A stretch of DNA of 64,000 bases from Hetaerina americana (GCA_022747635.1 JAKTNV010000009.1:32030622-32094621); one strand, 5' to 3'. Counted from the first letter of the stretch, positions 47,581 through 60,440 are shown. The notes: generated from the sequence alone by a model not told the origin. Made by a program: numbers and translations.

Positions 47581-47683
47581 CCATACACGTTAGGCCACCT
47601 TCTTCTAACCTCCAGTATCTTCCCTATTTGAACCTCCGAAGCAATATCACCAAGAATAATGAAGCAGCCATCCAAGAATATAG
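47575..47683 (+). other. Candidate first exon of a host gene
   Basis: From the predicted start at 47575 the transcript would have an 84-nt leader. The ATG at 47659-47661 opens MKQPSKNI, and a GTAAAA splice donor follows AG at 47683, leaving one base of a split codon. A short first exon that ends soon after the ATG is common in arthropod genes for secreted and cuticular proteins. I do not recognise the protein and could not identify exon two downstream. Alternatively TTTCAG here is a splice acceptor and the 109 bases are an internal exon: the frame starting TCA is open throughout (STIHVRPPSSNLQYL...). Confidence 0.4.
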
Positions 47684-48034
47684 GTAAAAAAACTAGCTAA
47701 CAATGCTGTTTTCAAGGTGATACCATCACCATTGAATATTCGCCAGATTGTATCACACAGATAATAATTAGGAGAAAAATTCATTCTTAAAATGATGAAA
47801 TAAATCAGTTACCGAATGGAAGAAATATAAAAGCATTTTAAGCACATCAGCAATCGCAGAGAACTCTTTAAAACTATTTATTTAATACTCATCTTAATTA
47901 TGGGCAAATTGCCTGTTATAATTTTTATTATAAGGAATTAATATGTTTTTAGGTAAAATAACATAGCGTATTACTTAGGTTATTAAATATATATATTTTG
48001 TAGTGAAATATAACCATTATCTCGAAAATAAATG
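47684..48034. other. AT-rich, would be intron
   Basis: If the exon above is real this is intronic. Nothing else seen. Confidence 0.3.
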
Positions 48035-48245
48035 ATTTGATGAATGAATTTCTACGGTCAGGAGAGTGGGAGATAGTGCTATCGCTCAGAACTTTATATT
48101 GGAGGTCCAGGCTCGAGCCTAGTTCACTCGAGACACCAGGTTTTGCCAAATTGTATGATTTTCCAGAACTCTATAGGAAACCGAAGGTCGAACTATTCCG
48201 CAGACCCTATCACTTGAAATTCACGCACCTAATGATAAGTTCGAG
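48035..48245 (+). mobile_element. Probable SINE
   Basis: B-box-like AGGCTCGAGCCT (48109-48120) preceded by GTCCAG, as in the SINE at 20586-20850, and followed by a body with GAAATTCACGCA. The A box is degraded. Confidence 0.35.
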
Positions 48246-48471
48246 GTGAGCGTCACCCTCATTTATCGAAGAAACCTTCTACGGGTAAATATTATGATGT
48301 TCTCACTTTTTCGAACAAAACCATCCTTATTATTTAATTTATTTCATAATTTCATACAAAATTGTGAAGAGATATGCTTATTTATCGGGGACAAAATTTG
48401 TATCCTTGGTGATTTAGCTGTCCCAGAACCGATTTAATATTTTTAGGTAGGTTATTCTGCTTGAGTTCATT

Positions 48472-48849
48472 TTAATTTACGTGATCAAGCACCTGCTGAA
48501 CTCGATTGCGAGTTTCGTTGATGCATGCGTAACTTTCCCTCCACGGGTACCAGCAGTGCCCCCTGGGAGAACAGGCTTGTTGCATATAGTCTAAGTTGTC
48601 CTTGGCTGCGTCCAGTCACCTGTAGCCGTAGAGATGAACAGTAAAATCCCCTGTGCACTCCCGTCCATCGAAGTTGTATCTGTCATATAAACACCCGTTA
48701 CGGGTATTTGAAGTAGAGATAGCATCGGTAATTGTCAGTGAAGAAAAATTCCTCGAGCAGGTAGTGCATTTGTAATTAAAACGTGGACAATCATTTTCGT
48801 AGATAGATGAAATGGGAGTAATGAGGTAAAATGAGTAATTTGTTATCAT
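48472..48849 (-). pseudogene. Cysteine-rich exon with one in-frame TGA
   Basis: A minus-strand reading frame of 126 codons including the final TAA (48472-48474), interrupted only by TGA at 48616-48618. Before it: DCPRFNYKCTTCSRNF, NGCLYDRYNFDGRECTGDF, TVHLYGYR. After it, in the same frame: LDAAKDNLDYMQQACSPR, GHCWYPWRESYACINETRNR. Regular cysteines, an N-glycosylation site (NET) and absence of transposon motifs suggest a secreted or extracellular host protein. TGA is one base from TGG. A pyrimidine tract ending CTACG precedes codon ENDC, where a working acceptor would need AG. A polyadenylation signal AATAAA lies about 130 bases past the stop (48338-48343). I infer the decayed last exon of a duplicated gene; family not recognised. 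Confidence 0.5.
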
Positions 48850-50944
48850 TTATTGAGTTAATATTTTGTTTTTCGGCAATTCCTTATTTGATTATAATAT
48901 TATTTTTCAGTTTAAACGTATAAACTTTCATAGGAAGTTAGTTTTTCGCGTAGGACATGAGGAAAAGACATCACTTGTAAGTGCATTAATGCTTTTGAAA
49001 CAATCCTATACAATATTAATTTTCCCTTTGAATTCATTTACTTTTTCTTTCAATGATTCTTGATCTTAGATTCGATTTACTTTGAGCCGTCGTAAATTCC
49101 AATTATATTTCAACCTCTCATTACCATCTCGCTAAAGCCCATAATCCCATAATAGGTTTTACATTTGCCATCATAATAATGCAATGAAATTATTACAGTG
49201 CAATTATGTCTCTTCATATCTGTTTTTATTTATTTTTTTCCGTCAAAATCCACATTTAAAATTCATTGAAATGTTTTAAGATAAGTTCTTATGCTTAAAA
49301 TTATATTCGTCACTTCATTTTATATTGCGCAAATTTTGGCTCAAATATTCTTGCCAATTACGCCACAATAACGATCTGCAATGACTTTCGCCTTTTTTGA
49401 ATGTAAATCATCCATATTTAAGTAATGGCTAGGCTATGTTTTGTATAAATATTGGCTGAGAACAATATGTAAGCTGAGTTCATTTTATTCGCAATATTCG
49501 TAACCTCAATAAAACCAGTAAAAAAAATTGCCGCTACACATTTCTTCTTTAATACTTTTTTTACCTTCTACAAGAGTCCAATTGCGACATTCTCTAATGG
49601 TTTTCTTGCGGAATATTACGCAGGTTTATATATTTGAATGTTCTTGAAACTATGATTCCAAACACTACCTAATTGAGTGGACAATTCACCTTGCCAATGG
49701 TCAGTTTAACGCCAATGTTTAATATCGACATATTTTAAATCAATAATTCATTTTGACCAATCTTTATCGCATTTATATCAATTTCTTGTTTCAAATTCAC
49801 ATCTAGTACCATTTTCATATCTAAATTTAAACATTTCCATGCTACCCTTGTAAATTTTCATGAAATTGGACGCCGCAATATTTAAAGTTATGTTAAGGGC
49901 AGATATAAAAAACTATGGACAAATTTTTCCTCATGTGTTATCATTTCAAATGTAGAGAGTCTGCAAGGAATATAAAATATTATTGTCAATGTTAGTCTTA
50001 ATTTTGTAAGTCACATTCGAAACTTTGAAAAACTTTATGGGTAACATAAATCGTTCGCGAAATCACTTTATACAATTGAGATAAAGTGACGAAATAAAAA
50101 TAAATAGTAATACGTGTACTGAAAATTCTTTTAAAACACCTCAACTGTTTTCAGTGCCTCCGAGTCATTATCAAGATTTACACCTCCTGATTATCTTATG
50201 AAATGGATAAATCAATAATGAGGCGGAAGCCTGGAAAACGGATGAGGTGCATTTAATATTAAATATCGAGTATATTGGAGTATTTACATTCTAGTTATAA
50301 CCTTGACGGTCATAAAGTTATTAACAGCTTGGTTTAATGATTCTGACTTGCTGGATTCACGGATGTAGTTTGGTGTTAACGGTCCTATGTACTCACACGA
50401 GTGTGAAATCTGAGCACATTAATAGAATACAAGCTTTATGGTGCTGTAGTGACTTCAAATTACTGAAAAATGGTAAGTTACATAGGATTAGCAACCTCCA
50501 AACTAGCCCTGAATATTTTAATTTCACCCGAATTAGAACAGAATGCGAGGTTAAGTCTACCTTAGTCTACGCTCACAGGATGATGGATAATTGTTTGGTA
50601 TCAATTTGTGAAGATAAAACCTAATTCCTTATCAGTTTTTCCTTTCGATCCCGTTAAATATTGACCTCATATAATGTTTAATGTTATCCTAATAAAAACT
50701 GTTTTGAATTTCCGTAAAAATTACTTGCAAAATCATTTATTATTGTTTTTGGAGAACTTTTCCTCCTCTTTCTCTCCATTCTATTGATTTTTCGTCAAAT
50801 TTCTTTTGATATCTAATCTTCTCTCGTGTAAATACAATTGCATAATGGGTGAATTTAATCGTTCTCGCAATTCTATTCCATAATATCCCATGTTATTTGT
50901 TTCAGATACATTCAAAGCAATGGTAAAATTATTTTGAAATTCCG
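48850..50944. other. AT-rich non-coding stretch
   Basis: A plus-strand frame of 95 codons at 50337-50624 has no recognisable motif. Nothing else seen. Confidence 0.45.
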
Positions 50945-51620
50945 TCCTCGTTCGTATTCCATCAACCGTCAAACTGACCTCTTTGTAGTTAGGAAAGAGA
51001 TGGGCTGGGAGTAGCCACACCTCCACAACAACACGTCCCCCGCATCGATCCTTCGCCCCAACCCGCGCCATATTTTATCCCAATCTGTGGCAGATCTCTT
51101 TACGGCGTATTGCACTGCCCATTACGCCCGACCGAGATACCTGTAGGGACCGTAAACAAACTCGTTAGACCCCTTCCCTCCCCCCCCACCTACTATATAT
51201 TCATTGCGGGCTTCGACACTCTCGCTCACCTTAACCCATTTGCGTCCCGCCTCTCACTTTCTTTAATGCGCCCGTGGCTTTCACTCCCTCGCCCGACGCC
51301 AATCCAGGTCCCTTGATGTATCTCCGGAATAGCCCGGTGCCATTTACATCGTACCGTCTCCCCCTCGTCACCCGTGGCAAAAAGACCCTCGGGAAGCGGA
51401 CACATCGGACCTCCGTCGTGGGGTGGAAAGCGAGCCATTTCTCACCGGCGTGCATTTGCGCTTGTGTGGGGCGGGAGAGGCTGCGAGTGTGCACTTCACC
51501 TTTACAAATTCGAAGCCCGCGCCGTTTTCCGTATTCGGTGAGGGAATTAGGTCAGCAAAAAGTCGTCTAAACCCACTGCGTTTTGTCTTCTCCGTGGTTT
51601 CTTGTGGCTTCTGAAGCCTT
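50945..51620. other. GC-rich island
   Basis: C-rich on the plus strand, CpG-rich, with a TATATATTC at 51194. Overlapping frames are open on both strands without domains. Possible promoter region. Confidence 0.4.
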
Positions 51621-53409
51621 CAAAACCCTTTTTGACCCAAAATTCGTTTCCTTTTTGCGCGCATGATGTACTGGCCTGCGGTCAGGATAATGTCTCTGTT
51701 AGGATCTCCTTCCATTCTGGGATGACCTTATGAAAACTTCTACCACTTTATCTTTGCAAAATTAAGGCAAAGCGCTCCCCGACTTCTAAATGTGGAACTC
51801 CTCTTGGTATGCATTCAAAACTTGTTGTATGTTAATCAACATTATCAATTCAAATGAAATGGAATATTTTAGAATGCGCATGTAATGTTTCATGTGCTGG
51901 TTGAACTATAATTTTGGAGATAAATTTGAGTTTTAGCGAAAGGACGCACAAATAAGGTAATCAGGTTAACCAATGAGAGGGTTGAATAGTTTTTAAAATA
52001 ATTGCAATAACAATTGATGGTGCGTATCATATTTTACATTTTAAAAATTCGATGAAATAAGAATGATAAATCTCTTCGCCTTCCATGAGTGCAAAGTTTT
52101 AGCAATAAAGGTTAATTCGCTGTTCTTTGTTAAATGCTGTTCAATGGTAGGAATCAATGATATAGTGCTAATTCTCTTTCGGGAAAAAAACTTGCCGTCC
52201 ATGATCGACTTCGGATATAAACTCGGTCACTTTGCACCATTTAATTCGTAAATATACGACCAGTTTCACCTTCCTCTGACGTTTTCAACCTGCCATTCTT
52301 CGCAAAGGCTTGGAAGAATTCCAATTTTTTTTCAATTTTAATGCGGGTACTAAAATTTACCCAAAACTGATACATTTTATGGCAGTCGATGGTTTCTCTC
52401 TCTCACACCGTCTCCATCTCTCTCTGTTATTCATGTTAGGTTACCTCTTTATATAAATTGAAATAAGAACGCAAGAATTTTATTGTACAATATTGCAAAT
52501 AAAACTGTTCATTTGTTTTAAAAATGAAGTTTTTAGAAGTAAAGCAATGTTACATTTCAGTACGTTACAGTTGAAAAACACTGTGATTATATATATATGT
52601 ATAACCTTTTGGTTTAAATATATTTGAAAATTTATGAATTTTGTAGTATGAATATGAATGGAAAATGTAAAACTCTTAAGATTTCTAGGTATGATTAACG
52701 TCTTAAAAAGCTATTATTGCCATTTTTCCAAAGTCTCTCAGCATATATAATATAATTTAGTAAAATATATTGGAAATTTTCTCGGACAATAATATTATTA
52801 ACAATGTGTCTTTGAATTGCTATCGATATTCAATCGTAATATTTACTTATTTACTTTTTCAAAATAATAAATCAAAGCATGCTGCAATATCAAGATGTAA
52901 TGTTTTACTGTAAATGATCATTTATAGTATTACTTATAGGTCCTCATTGTACTTTTAATTAATTATTATTCCTCTCTTTCGTGCTCCGTCCTTCAATGAC
53001 CATTAACCATTTGTTTCTTCCGCTCCATTTCATAGTGCTTATATTGGTTCATTCTTCTGCGTTTTATGTCCCCGAAAGTTAATATAAATTATTTCTTTAT
53101 TTTTAATGATTTATTACATATTTATATTTCATATAAATATTTTCCTCGTACCCAAACCATCTTCGTCAAACTCCATCGTTTTATTACCTTATATATTTAG
53201 CCGTTTTCTTTCATAGGGCAGGAAAATTATTCTTTATTAGTTCGGCGATTTAATACAAATATTTGGAGAAATTGTTAAAGATGTCTTCATAATTTTCGAT
53301 TATATGGCTGATTATGCCAATAAATACTTGTTTGGATACATACAAATATCATCACGTTGAGCATATTATATTATTAATCTTGCAGTTATGTAATGGTGTA
53401 CTGAGTTAG
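51621..53409. other. AT-rich non-coding stretch
   Basis: Nothing recognisable. Confidence 0.45.
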
Positions 53410-54153
53410 GAAGTTATCACGAGTTTTCGCCTTCTTTGGAGTCGGTTCTTACTTTTAAATCCATTTATTTGATTGTGCTTTAGTCTCGGGTGTGAAGTAA
53501 TGGGCCCATGAGTCATCCATGGTTATGAAATGGCGCAAAAACGTTGCTTTGTTGATGTGAAACTTTGGTAAACACTCAATTGAAATATCTTCATGACATT
53601 GATTTGCTTGAGTGTGAGCAAACGCGGCACCCATCGCGCACACATCTTTCTCAGGTCAAAATTTTCAATTAATTTGCGATGTACCGTACCTTTTGAAATT
53701 CCAACTATGGCCGTCGCTTTCATTCGACGATCATCCAGTATCACTCTGTGGATTTTCTTCACAGTTTCTGGAGTCGTCACCTCATTTGGTCGACGAATGC
53801 GATGCTCGTCTTGACAGCTCGTACGGCCTCGTTAAACTCTGCTCCCCAATAATTCACTGTTGTAAACAAAGGAGCAGACTCACCCAGAGTAAAATCCAGT
53901 TCAGCATTTATATTTGTTGGACTGAGGCCTTTCAAATGAAAGTATTCTATCACATAACGATGACCAATTTTCTCCATTTTCACATATTCACTTAAAACGT
54001 TCACTATTGACGGCTGCCAAACAAATACCAAACAACTTGGCGTCATCTAACCCGAAACATATACTTTATAGATGGCATACTTTCTAATAGTGTAATTTTT
54101 TTTAAACCACCACCATTTCTAGATCAGGCCGGGTACCTCTGGTACGATCCTCG
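53410..54153 (-). pseudogene. Truncated mariner with broken transposase
   Basis: The 5' end is an inverted-repeat-type terminus ending CGATCCTCG at 54153 and followed by TA. The transposase starts MEKIGHRYVIEYFHLKG (about 53977). A frameshift follows in the linker (EFN, then GRTSCQDEHRIRRPNEV in the next frame). The second helix-turn-helix is ATAIVGISKGTVHRKLIENF, then ARWVPRLLTLKQ. The catalytic domain begins (TMDDSWAHYFTPETKAQSNK) and, past two stops, continues EPTPKKAKTRDN to about 53425. There the element is cut off, losing the second and third Asp and the 3' end. The usual DETW at the first Asp reads DDSW. Confidence 0.88.
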
Positions 54154-54155
54154 TA

Positions 54156-54919
54156 TGATTTGAGGGTGGAAATTACCGTTGCATAACTCGTACGTATGAA
54201 AACATGATTACAAGGGGCGTTGGGAATTTAACCGAAAAACACTGCCAGGCATACTGATATAACTGTAGGAAAAAATACATGAAAGACAGCAATGGGTGAA
54301 AAGTATTTTTTCTAGAGATAAAAAGGGTGGAGGTTATAATAGAGGAATGTTAGGCAATTGAGTTCCATGGAGGAAAAAAATGGGAATGCTGAACGGAATG
54401 AAGTAAGCAAGAATTCGGAATTGAAAAAAAGTTTAATGTGATGTTAGATGGCAGATTGGGTCTTGATAGGCGAATCTAAGTAAAGACGCCGATAATTAAT
54501 CTGTTTCAATCCAAAACCTATCATAACTGTATGATGGTAGAATATGTATTTAGTGAGTGTATAAACCCCGTACATTAAATAATCTCGGTAACCTACTCAT
54601 TTCTTTTAATGATTCAATGCTTTCATGATTTGTGTTCGTTTTTCTCGAATGTGGAAAATTTTCCCTAGAGCGTTTTTTAGGGAAAAAATGTAACAGGCTA
54701 AGTGTTTAAGAAATAACGTGCGCTCCTTAAATACCCCTTACAATATAAGTATTAATTTTCTTCGTGAACTTAAACACTAGGCCAAGATTTATTGAGATAC
54801 CTGAAAATGCCTATTATTACCCCAGCGTTACGAGAGTGATGGAGAAGAGGTCATTCGTAACCCCAGAAAATGGAGCTTAAATTCGTGGTTGGGATGTCTG
54901 ATGTGGTAACGTGATTCCA
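54156..54919. other. AT-rich non-coding stretch
   Basis: Nothing recognisable. Confidence 0.4.
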
Positions 54920-56230
54920 AAAATTACCTACAACACATCGTTCTGGCTTCATTCCACATCCGCCGTAACTGCATTTGCCACCCCAAGAGTCCCGTATCAT
55001 CGATTCCTTCGTGACGTTGACGAGACGTGAAATATGGTCCGCCTGTGAGAATTTGGTGAAAACCTTCCCGCGTCTCCATTGCTCCCACCCCGCTTTGATC
55101 CGTGGGCCCGAGATGGGTCACGCTCTTCGAGAGGGTGCACCGGCTGGAAGGGAAGGAAAACATTGCGCACCCGACCCGGTTCCATTTTATTTTTATCATC
55201 CCCCTACTCCACGTCACCACCCCTTCACACGCGTCGACTCCTCTCCGTTTTCCCACAATTCCCTTTCATCGCCCGTCGTCTCCATTTGGCATTCCTCGCC
55301 TTGCCTCCTCCCGCGGCGTCCGTGCACTGTTGCCGAACGGCCTTCAGTTCCCCCTTCAGGATGCCCTCCTTCCCAACCCCGTCACATATCCCTTGCTGTT
55401 CCTCTTCCTCCTTCTCTTAAACCACTTCCTCTCACCCCCATCCTCCTCATCCTCCCCCGTTAGCCCACTCTTCAAAAGTCCCCTCCTCGCCTCATTGAAC
55501 CGCCTCGGCTTTCTCCTGAGAAATATGGCCCAGTGGGAGCTTTCATTTCTTTTTTTGGTCATTTTACTCTCAATGCAGGGATAAATCACTCAAAGAAAAG
55601 CGCATTTTTTTATTTTCCATGAGTCTCCGGAGCTCTCTCACTCTCTTTCGCCCTCTGTCTTTCTACTTCCTACTGTCTTTCCTGACGCCTCTCCCTCCGC
55701 CCCACTCAAGGGCTTTTGCCTCTCACTCTCTCCCTCTATCTCCATCTTTTCCCTCTTTCTCTCTCTCTTCCTCTCTCCATCACTCTCCAGCTCTTTCCCT
55801 CCCTCTATTTCTCCATCGCCCCCAGGTCGGAAATAAAATTTAAGGGTGGATTCAATCGAAATGTCATCGGTTCAGCCGGCCGTGAAAATTTCCACCCTGA
55901 ATCTTCGGCTGTCTTATCCAGGAAAGGCTGGCTGGCTACTTTATTCGTTTCTCCCTCCCCTCACTCAACCCGTGCCCTTCCATACCAAAGCTGCCCCTGT
56001 GTGCTGTCCCCCATCTTCTTCCCTTCCACGCCCCCCTCTCTCTCTCTCATTCCTGTACCAGAGCATCCACAACTTTCCGCCCGTTCAAGCCCACCCTGCC
56101 CCTCCCTGCTACTTCACAGCTGTCCCCACGCCCAGCCCAGTCGGTCGTATTCTACGTCCTCCCTCACTTCCGACCGTAATATACACGTAGACGTATGGAT
56201 GTCCATTACCGGTCTCTTTCTCTCTATCCC
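54920..56230. other. GC-rich, strongly pyrimidine-rich island
   Basis: From about 55080 to 56200 the plus strand is dominated by C and T with imperfect CTCTCC tracts. Frames of 110-200 codons are open on the plus strand and read as low-complexity Ser/Pro/Leu. No domain. Confidence 0.4.
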
Positions 56231-57318
56231 GGGACCACGCACAATGGGGACTCTGTGCGTGAAATACGCATATGAATATGTCTCATTTTTTTGTGGAAAG
56301 AGAGAGATGGCAGGGGACTTGTTTAAACGCAATAGATAGCTTTAATTCAGTGTGAAATCGGTTTTGAGTCACTTTATGGGATTTTAATGGCGGCAATGGA
56401 AATAAGAGTCAATATATTCGCACTACAGTAAATTGATGTGATAAACTTAGATTGGATAAAGGAGAGATTTAGTAAATAGGCTTAAATGTATAATTTTCGT
56501 GGAGACTATATTGATACTATTCGGTTCTTTAATGGCATAATCTTTTTCGAGAAAATTATGATAAATATTATTATTCTTCACAAAACTCAATTCTGGAATC
56601 ATTTTAGAGTAGTATTTTTATTAGAAGTATCATTTCTTATCGCTTTCTGCCAGTGTTGCTTGTGTAAAAAAATTAACAAGTGTTTAAGTACTCGAGATTC
56701 TAATTTCTAAAAATTTGTCTGGTTAATGCTTCTCTACTGTAGTGAAATATGGATGTTTGAATAAAAAAATATAACAATATAAGCATGGAAAAGATGATAA
56801 ATTAGTATAAAAGTAAAATCAAATCAACTTACGGGATAACTAGGAGAGAGAAATAAGGAGAGATGAATGAGTACAACGTTCCATGTAACCTCCGAAACTT
56901 ATCGGAGAAAATTGGAATCACGAAATATAAAGGAAGATATAGATTGAAAACTGAACGACGATCTAGAAGGAGGAATAAACAGAAAAATGAAAAATAATAT
57001 ACATGAATGCAGCGTTGAAGAGAAGAAGCATGTAGAGATAAAGTGGCTAGAGGATAAAAGGAGAAGGCAGAACTGAACCAATTATTGAACTAATGACTTC
57101 TGATGGTAGAAGTGCGTCAATTTAAGAAAAATCTTATCATTCTAACTTAATGCGAAAGTTTATTAGATACCTGACAGAAAATTTGATGCTGCTTCGTGTT
57201 ACATGCGGTATTAATTTAAAAATATATATATAATGGCTCTGATGGGATCTCATAAAACAGAAGTAAGAACTCTTTCCGTTTATAAGATAACGAGCCAAGT
57301 GTCTGCCCGCGCGGAAGT
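56231..57318. other. AT-rich non-coding stretch
   Basis: Nothing recognisable. Confidence 0.4.
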
Positions 57319-59050
57319 TATTACATCTACATCTACATAATACCCCGCAAGCCGCCGCAAGGGCGTGTGGCGGGGGGTGTTAGGTCACCAACCGTAAAAA
57401 AGAAAAATACTACATGCAAAAAAAAAAACAACACGGAAAATTACACCCACAGCAGCGCACACACTCATGCAAAAATCCCTTCATCCAATACTCATGCAAA
57501 CACATAAACCGCAAAACAACTAAAAAACTGCACCCCATGATGCAGCACGAAAGACATCCTACAACACGGAAGCCAGGACACAACAAGCAAGAAATTGAAA
57601 CATCACTACCACATGAAAATGCACCACGAAACACTCTACCCCCAAAGAGTCTCTAAATGGCAGGGAATGGGACCCAACGTTGCAGGTAGCAGGAATTTGC
57701 CCCCGCGGAGAGGGACGAGGGATTGAAAGGGAAACTTAAAAACAGATGAACAGAACATGAATGAAGTCATTCGGAAAGAATGGGTTATTATAGCAAAACA
57801 CATAAGGTTAGTGGAAGAGCATGCATTTAAATACAACTAATTATTTTTTAGACGCTGAGGGTGGCAAGTGGAATTTTTGCTATCTATAACCCTGCAGTTG
57901 CTATCCCGTATTGTCCGTGGGAAGAAGGAGTCCTTGAGTCGGCTAGTTCTGGCATCTATTTCCCGAATTTTATATGCATGATCCAAGCGACTAATGTATG
58001 TAGGAGTACGAATAATTTGCGAGACCTCGGTGCTGAAACATGCGGATCTAAATTTATTTAATAATTTCAATCTTGCATTGAATCGTCTCTCAGCCAATGA
58101 TTCCCACCCCAAATCCATGAGCATTTCGGTGACGCTTTGCGTTTTATCGTAGGAATTTTTTACAAAACGGGCTGCCCGGCGTTGAACCTTCTCAATTTCC
58201 CGAATGAGACCTTTTTCACTCGGATCCCACACGCTGCATGCGTATTCTAAATGAGGCCTTACAAGAGCGTGGTAACAACGTTCCTTGACCTTCGAGTCAC
58301 TTTTGCCGACAATGCGTCTAATTAATCCCAATTTTTTATATGCTTGACCGCAGACTTTACGTATGTGAGTCCCCCAAGTTAAGTCTTTGGTGAATGTGAC
58401 ACCTAGGTATTTTACCGTATCAACTACTGCTAGGTCACCTCCAGCTAATTTGTAAGCAAATCCCGTTGATCTTTTAAAGAAATTTACCACTGAACATTTA
58501 TGATAATTTAGAGTCAATCCCCAGTTAGAACACCATTTAGTAATGCAATCTAAATCCTGCTCTAGAATAAAACGATCCTCATCCTCAGATATCTCCCGAT
58601 AGATCACCGTGTCATCCGCGAACATCCTAATTTTACTTTTCATTTCGCGGTTCAAATCGTTAACATAATCAAGAAAAGCAACGGCCCGATCACACTTCCC
58701 TGAGGTACCCCCGACGTGACTCGAACGCTGTCGGAACTAGCGCCATCAAGGACTACCCTCTGTTCCCGCTCTGAAAGAAAATCTTTAACCCAACTTATGG
58801 CGCCCTTGTTTATACCCGCGACCTTTAATTTATGAATGAGTTTACCGTGTGGGACCTTATCAAGCCCCCGCTTATTATCCCCGCGATGATGCGTGTTTAT
58901 GAACACAACCGCTGTAGGTAGTAAATAGTCAATTCTTCGACCACTTATATGTTTCCCGCAGCATAATTCGGTGAACGTTTGTCTGAGAATGAGTAACACG
59001 TGCGAAAAGAGAATTGTATGCAGAATGCAGCTTCTAAAAGTCAATTTAAT
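57319..59050 (-). mobile_element. 5'-truncated Jockey-like LINE with (GATGTA)n tail
   Basis: Minus-strand element: reverse transcriptase part, a 3' untranslated region of about 500 bases (57337-57836), and an end reading GGCGGCTTGCGGGGTATTATGTAG followed by GATGTAGATGTA repeats at 57319-57336. Such short tandem tails replace poly(A) in several LINE clades. Longest retroelement in the window. The 5' limit is set by the last recognisable RT homology and could be longer. Confidence 0.88.
57837..59050 (-). pseudogene. LINE reverse transcriptase, frameshifted
   Basis: RNA-templated DNA synthesis in target-primed insertion. The N-terminal frame holds a degraded HTILFSHV...TELCCGKHIS block (58960-59020), LDKVPHGKLIHKL, WVKDFLSEREQRVVLDG and TSGVPQGSVIGPLLFL. 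A frameshift near 58650 follows, and the next frame has YVNDLNREMKSKIRMFADDT with the catalytic FADD, then VKYLGVTFTKDLTWG and HALVRPHLEYACSVWDP. It ends at 57837. The region between the HIS block and LDKVP has lost its FLDFSKAF motif, suggesting an internal deletion. Confidence 0.88.
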
Positions 59051-59689
59051 CGACTTTTTAAAACATTTTACAGCACAGGACATGTGAATAAGTGAACTTG
59101 AATACAAAAATCACTAAGTTTCTCTATAGGAATACACGTATTACGTTTTAAACCATCAGACATATCTTCACTTCCTTCATTCTGTACGTATGCAATCGTA
59201 ATTTTTGAGTCTATCAGGGAAAATTCAATACATTACCAACTGTCTAATTTCACTTATTAGGAAGGTGGTCGCAAGTTAGCAAATTCAATTTCCTAAATTT
59301 TTCTAGTCGAAAGTAATCTTCCACAACATTTACCTCATGCAATCCAATCGCGATTGTGTTTTCTCGATATTATATTGCATTTTCAAATGCCTCTTAATCG
59401 ATTTATTTGCATCCGTGTCTGCAATTACAACTTAAAATTATCACCGTAATTTACAAAAATGGGTATCTGCCTGAAAAAAGAGAAATAGGTAAAGAGTACG
59501 TAGATATCGACCTTCATAAATAAAATAACCATGCTCACCCGTAGTTTTTTCTCGATAACTCTCGAAATGTTATTTTTATTGATGCTGACGTGAAGAAGCA
59601 GGATTGGATGCGGAGTAAAACCAAAAGTTCCCATTAAAAAAGCGTTTCCAGGAGTAAAAAAAAGTTGCATGGCCATTTATTTTCGTCAG
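59051..59689. other. AT-rich non-coding stretch
   Basis: Nothing recognisable. Confidence 0.4.
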
Positions 59690-60440
59690 AGGTTTTATTG
59701 AGAGCAAGTTAATCCGATAACTTCGGCGTGATTAAGCAGGATTTACGGAGGAGGCCCTGGCGCCAAAAATCCAAGGGTTTAAAACGAGGGATAGAATGAT
59801 TCGTGGGTCGCACAGCACATTCAGCCCGCAGCGGGATTCGCACTCACGAGCCGTGCTAAGGACGGCACGGTAACGTTTCCCGCGTCGTAAATCATTGTCG
59901 TGCTGTTTGTCTCGTTCGTTATTGACCCGAGGGGACGTTGGGGGGTCGGGGAAGGAGGTAAGAGCACGTGTGGAGAGGATAGCGATTGTGTGTGTGTGTG
60001 CGCGCGCCAGGGCATGGTGGTGTGTGTTGGGAATGAACTGCCAAGTTCAGAATTCGCGCAAGAGCTTGCGCAAAATGCGTACAGGAAGATGCATGGGGAT
60101 GAGCGACTCGGAACAAAGAGCAGATATGTCGTTTTAAGGTTTGAGGGCGGGGAGAATGGGGAGGGATGGTTTAGGAACCCCCCCCCCCGCCCCCAGGGAG
60201 GGATCGGGTGGGGATAATGGGAAATGAGCGGAAGGAAATAAAGGAATGAGCCAAGTGTGTGTTTGTTTGCAAAGAGAGAAGAGAGAGTGGAAGATGGGTG
60301 GAGAGAAAGGGAGACGAAGTGAAATGAGATAGTTGGAATTTGGAGAAAGGACTTTGGGAAGGAATCGAATTTTCCCGGAAATCTTTCGAATTGAAATGCT
60401 ACGACCCCCGCGGATTGACAGTTTATGTCGTGTCCGACCC
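59690..60440. other. GC-rich island, G-rich plus strand
   Basis: Contains a short TG repeat (59989-60000), a C run at 60178-60196 and long purine runs. The 208-codon minus-strand frame (59821-60447) and overlapping plus-strand frames lack domains and appear compositional. Confidence 0.4.

Noticed and set aside
55079..56339. Frames of 113-207 codons, Ser/Pro/Leu-rich
   Set aside because: Result of long pyrimidine tracts; no domain or codon signal.
59815..59880. tRNA-like GTGCGAATCCCGC on the minus strand
   Set aside because: The arm does not pair and no cloverleaf or repeat copy is seen.
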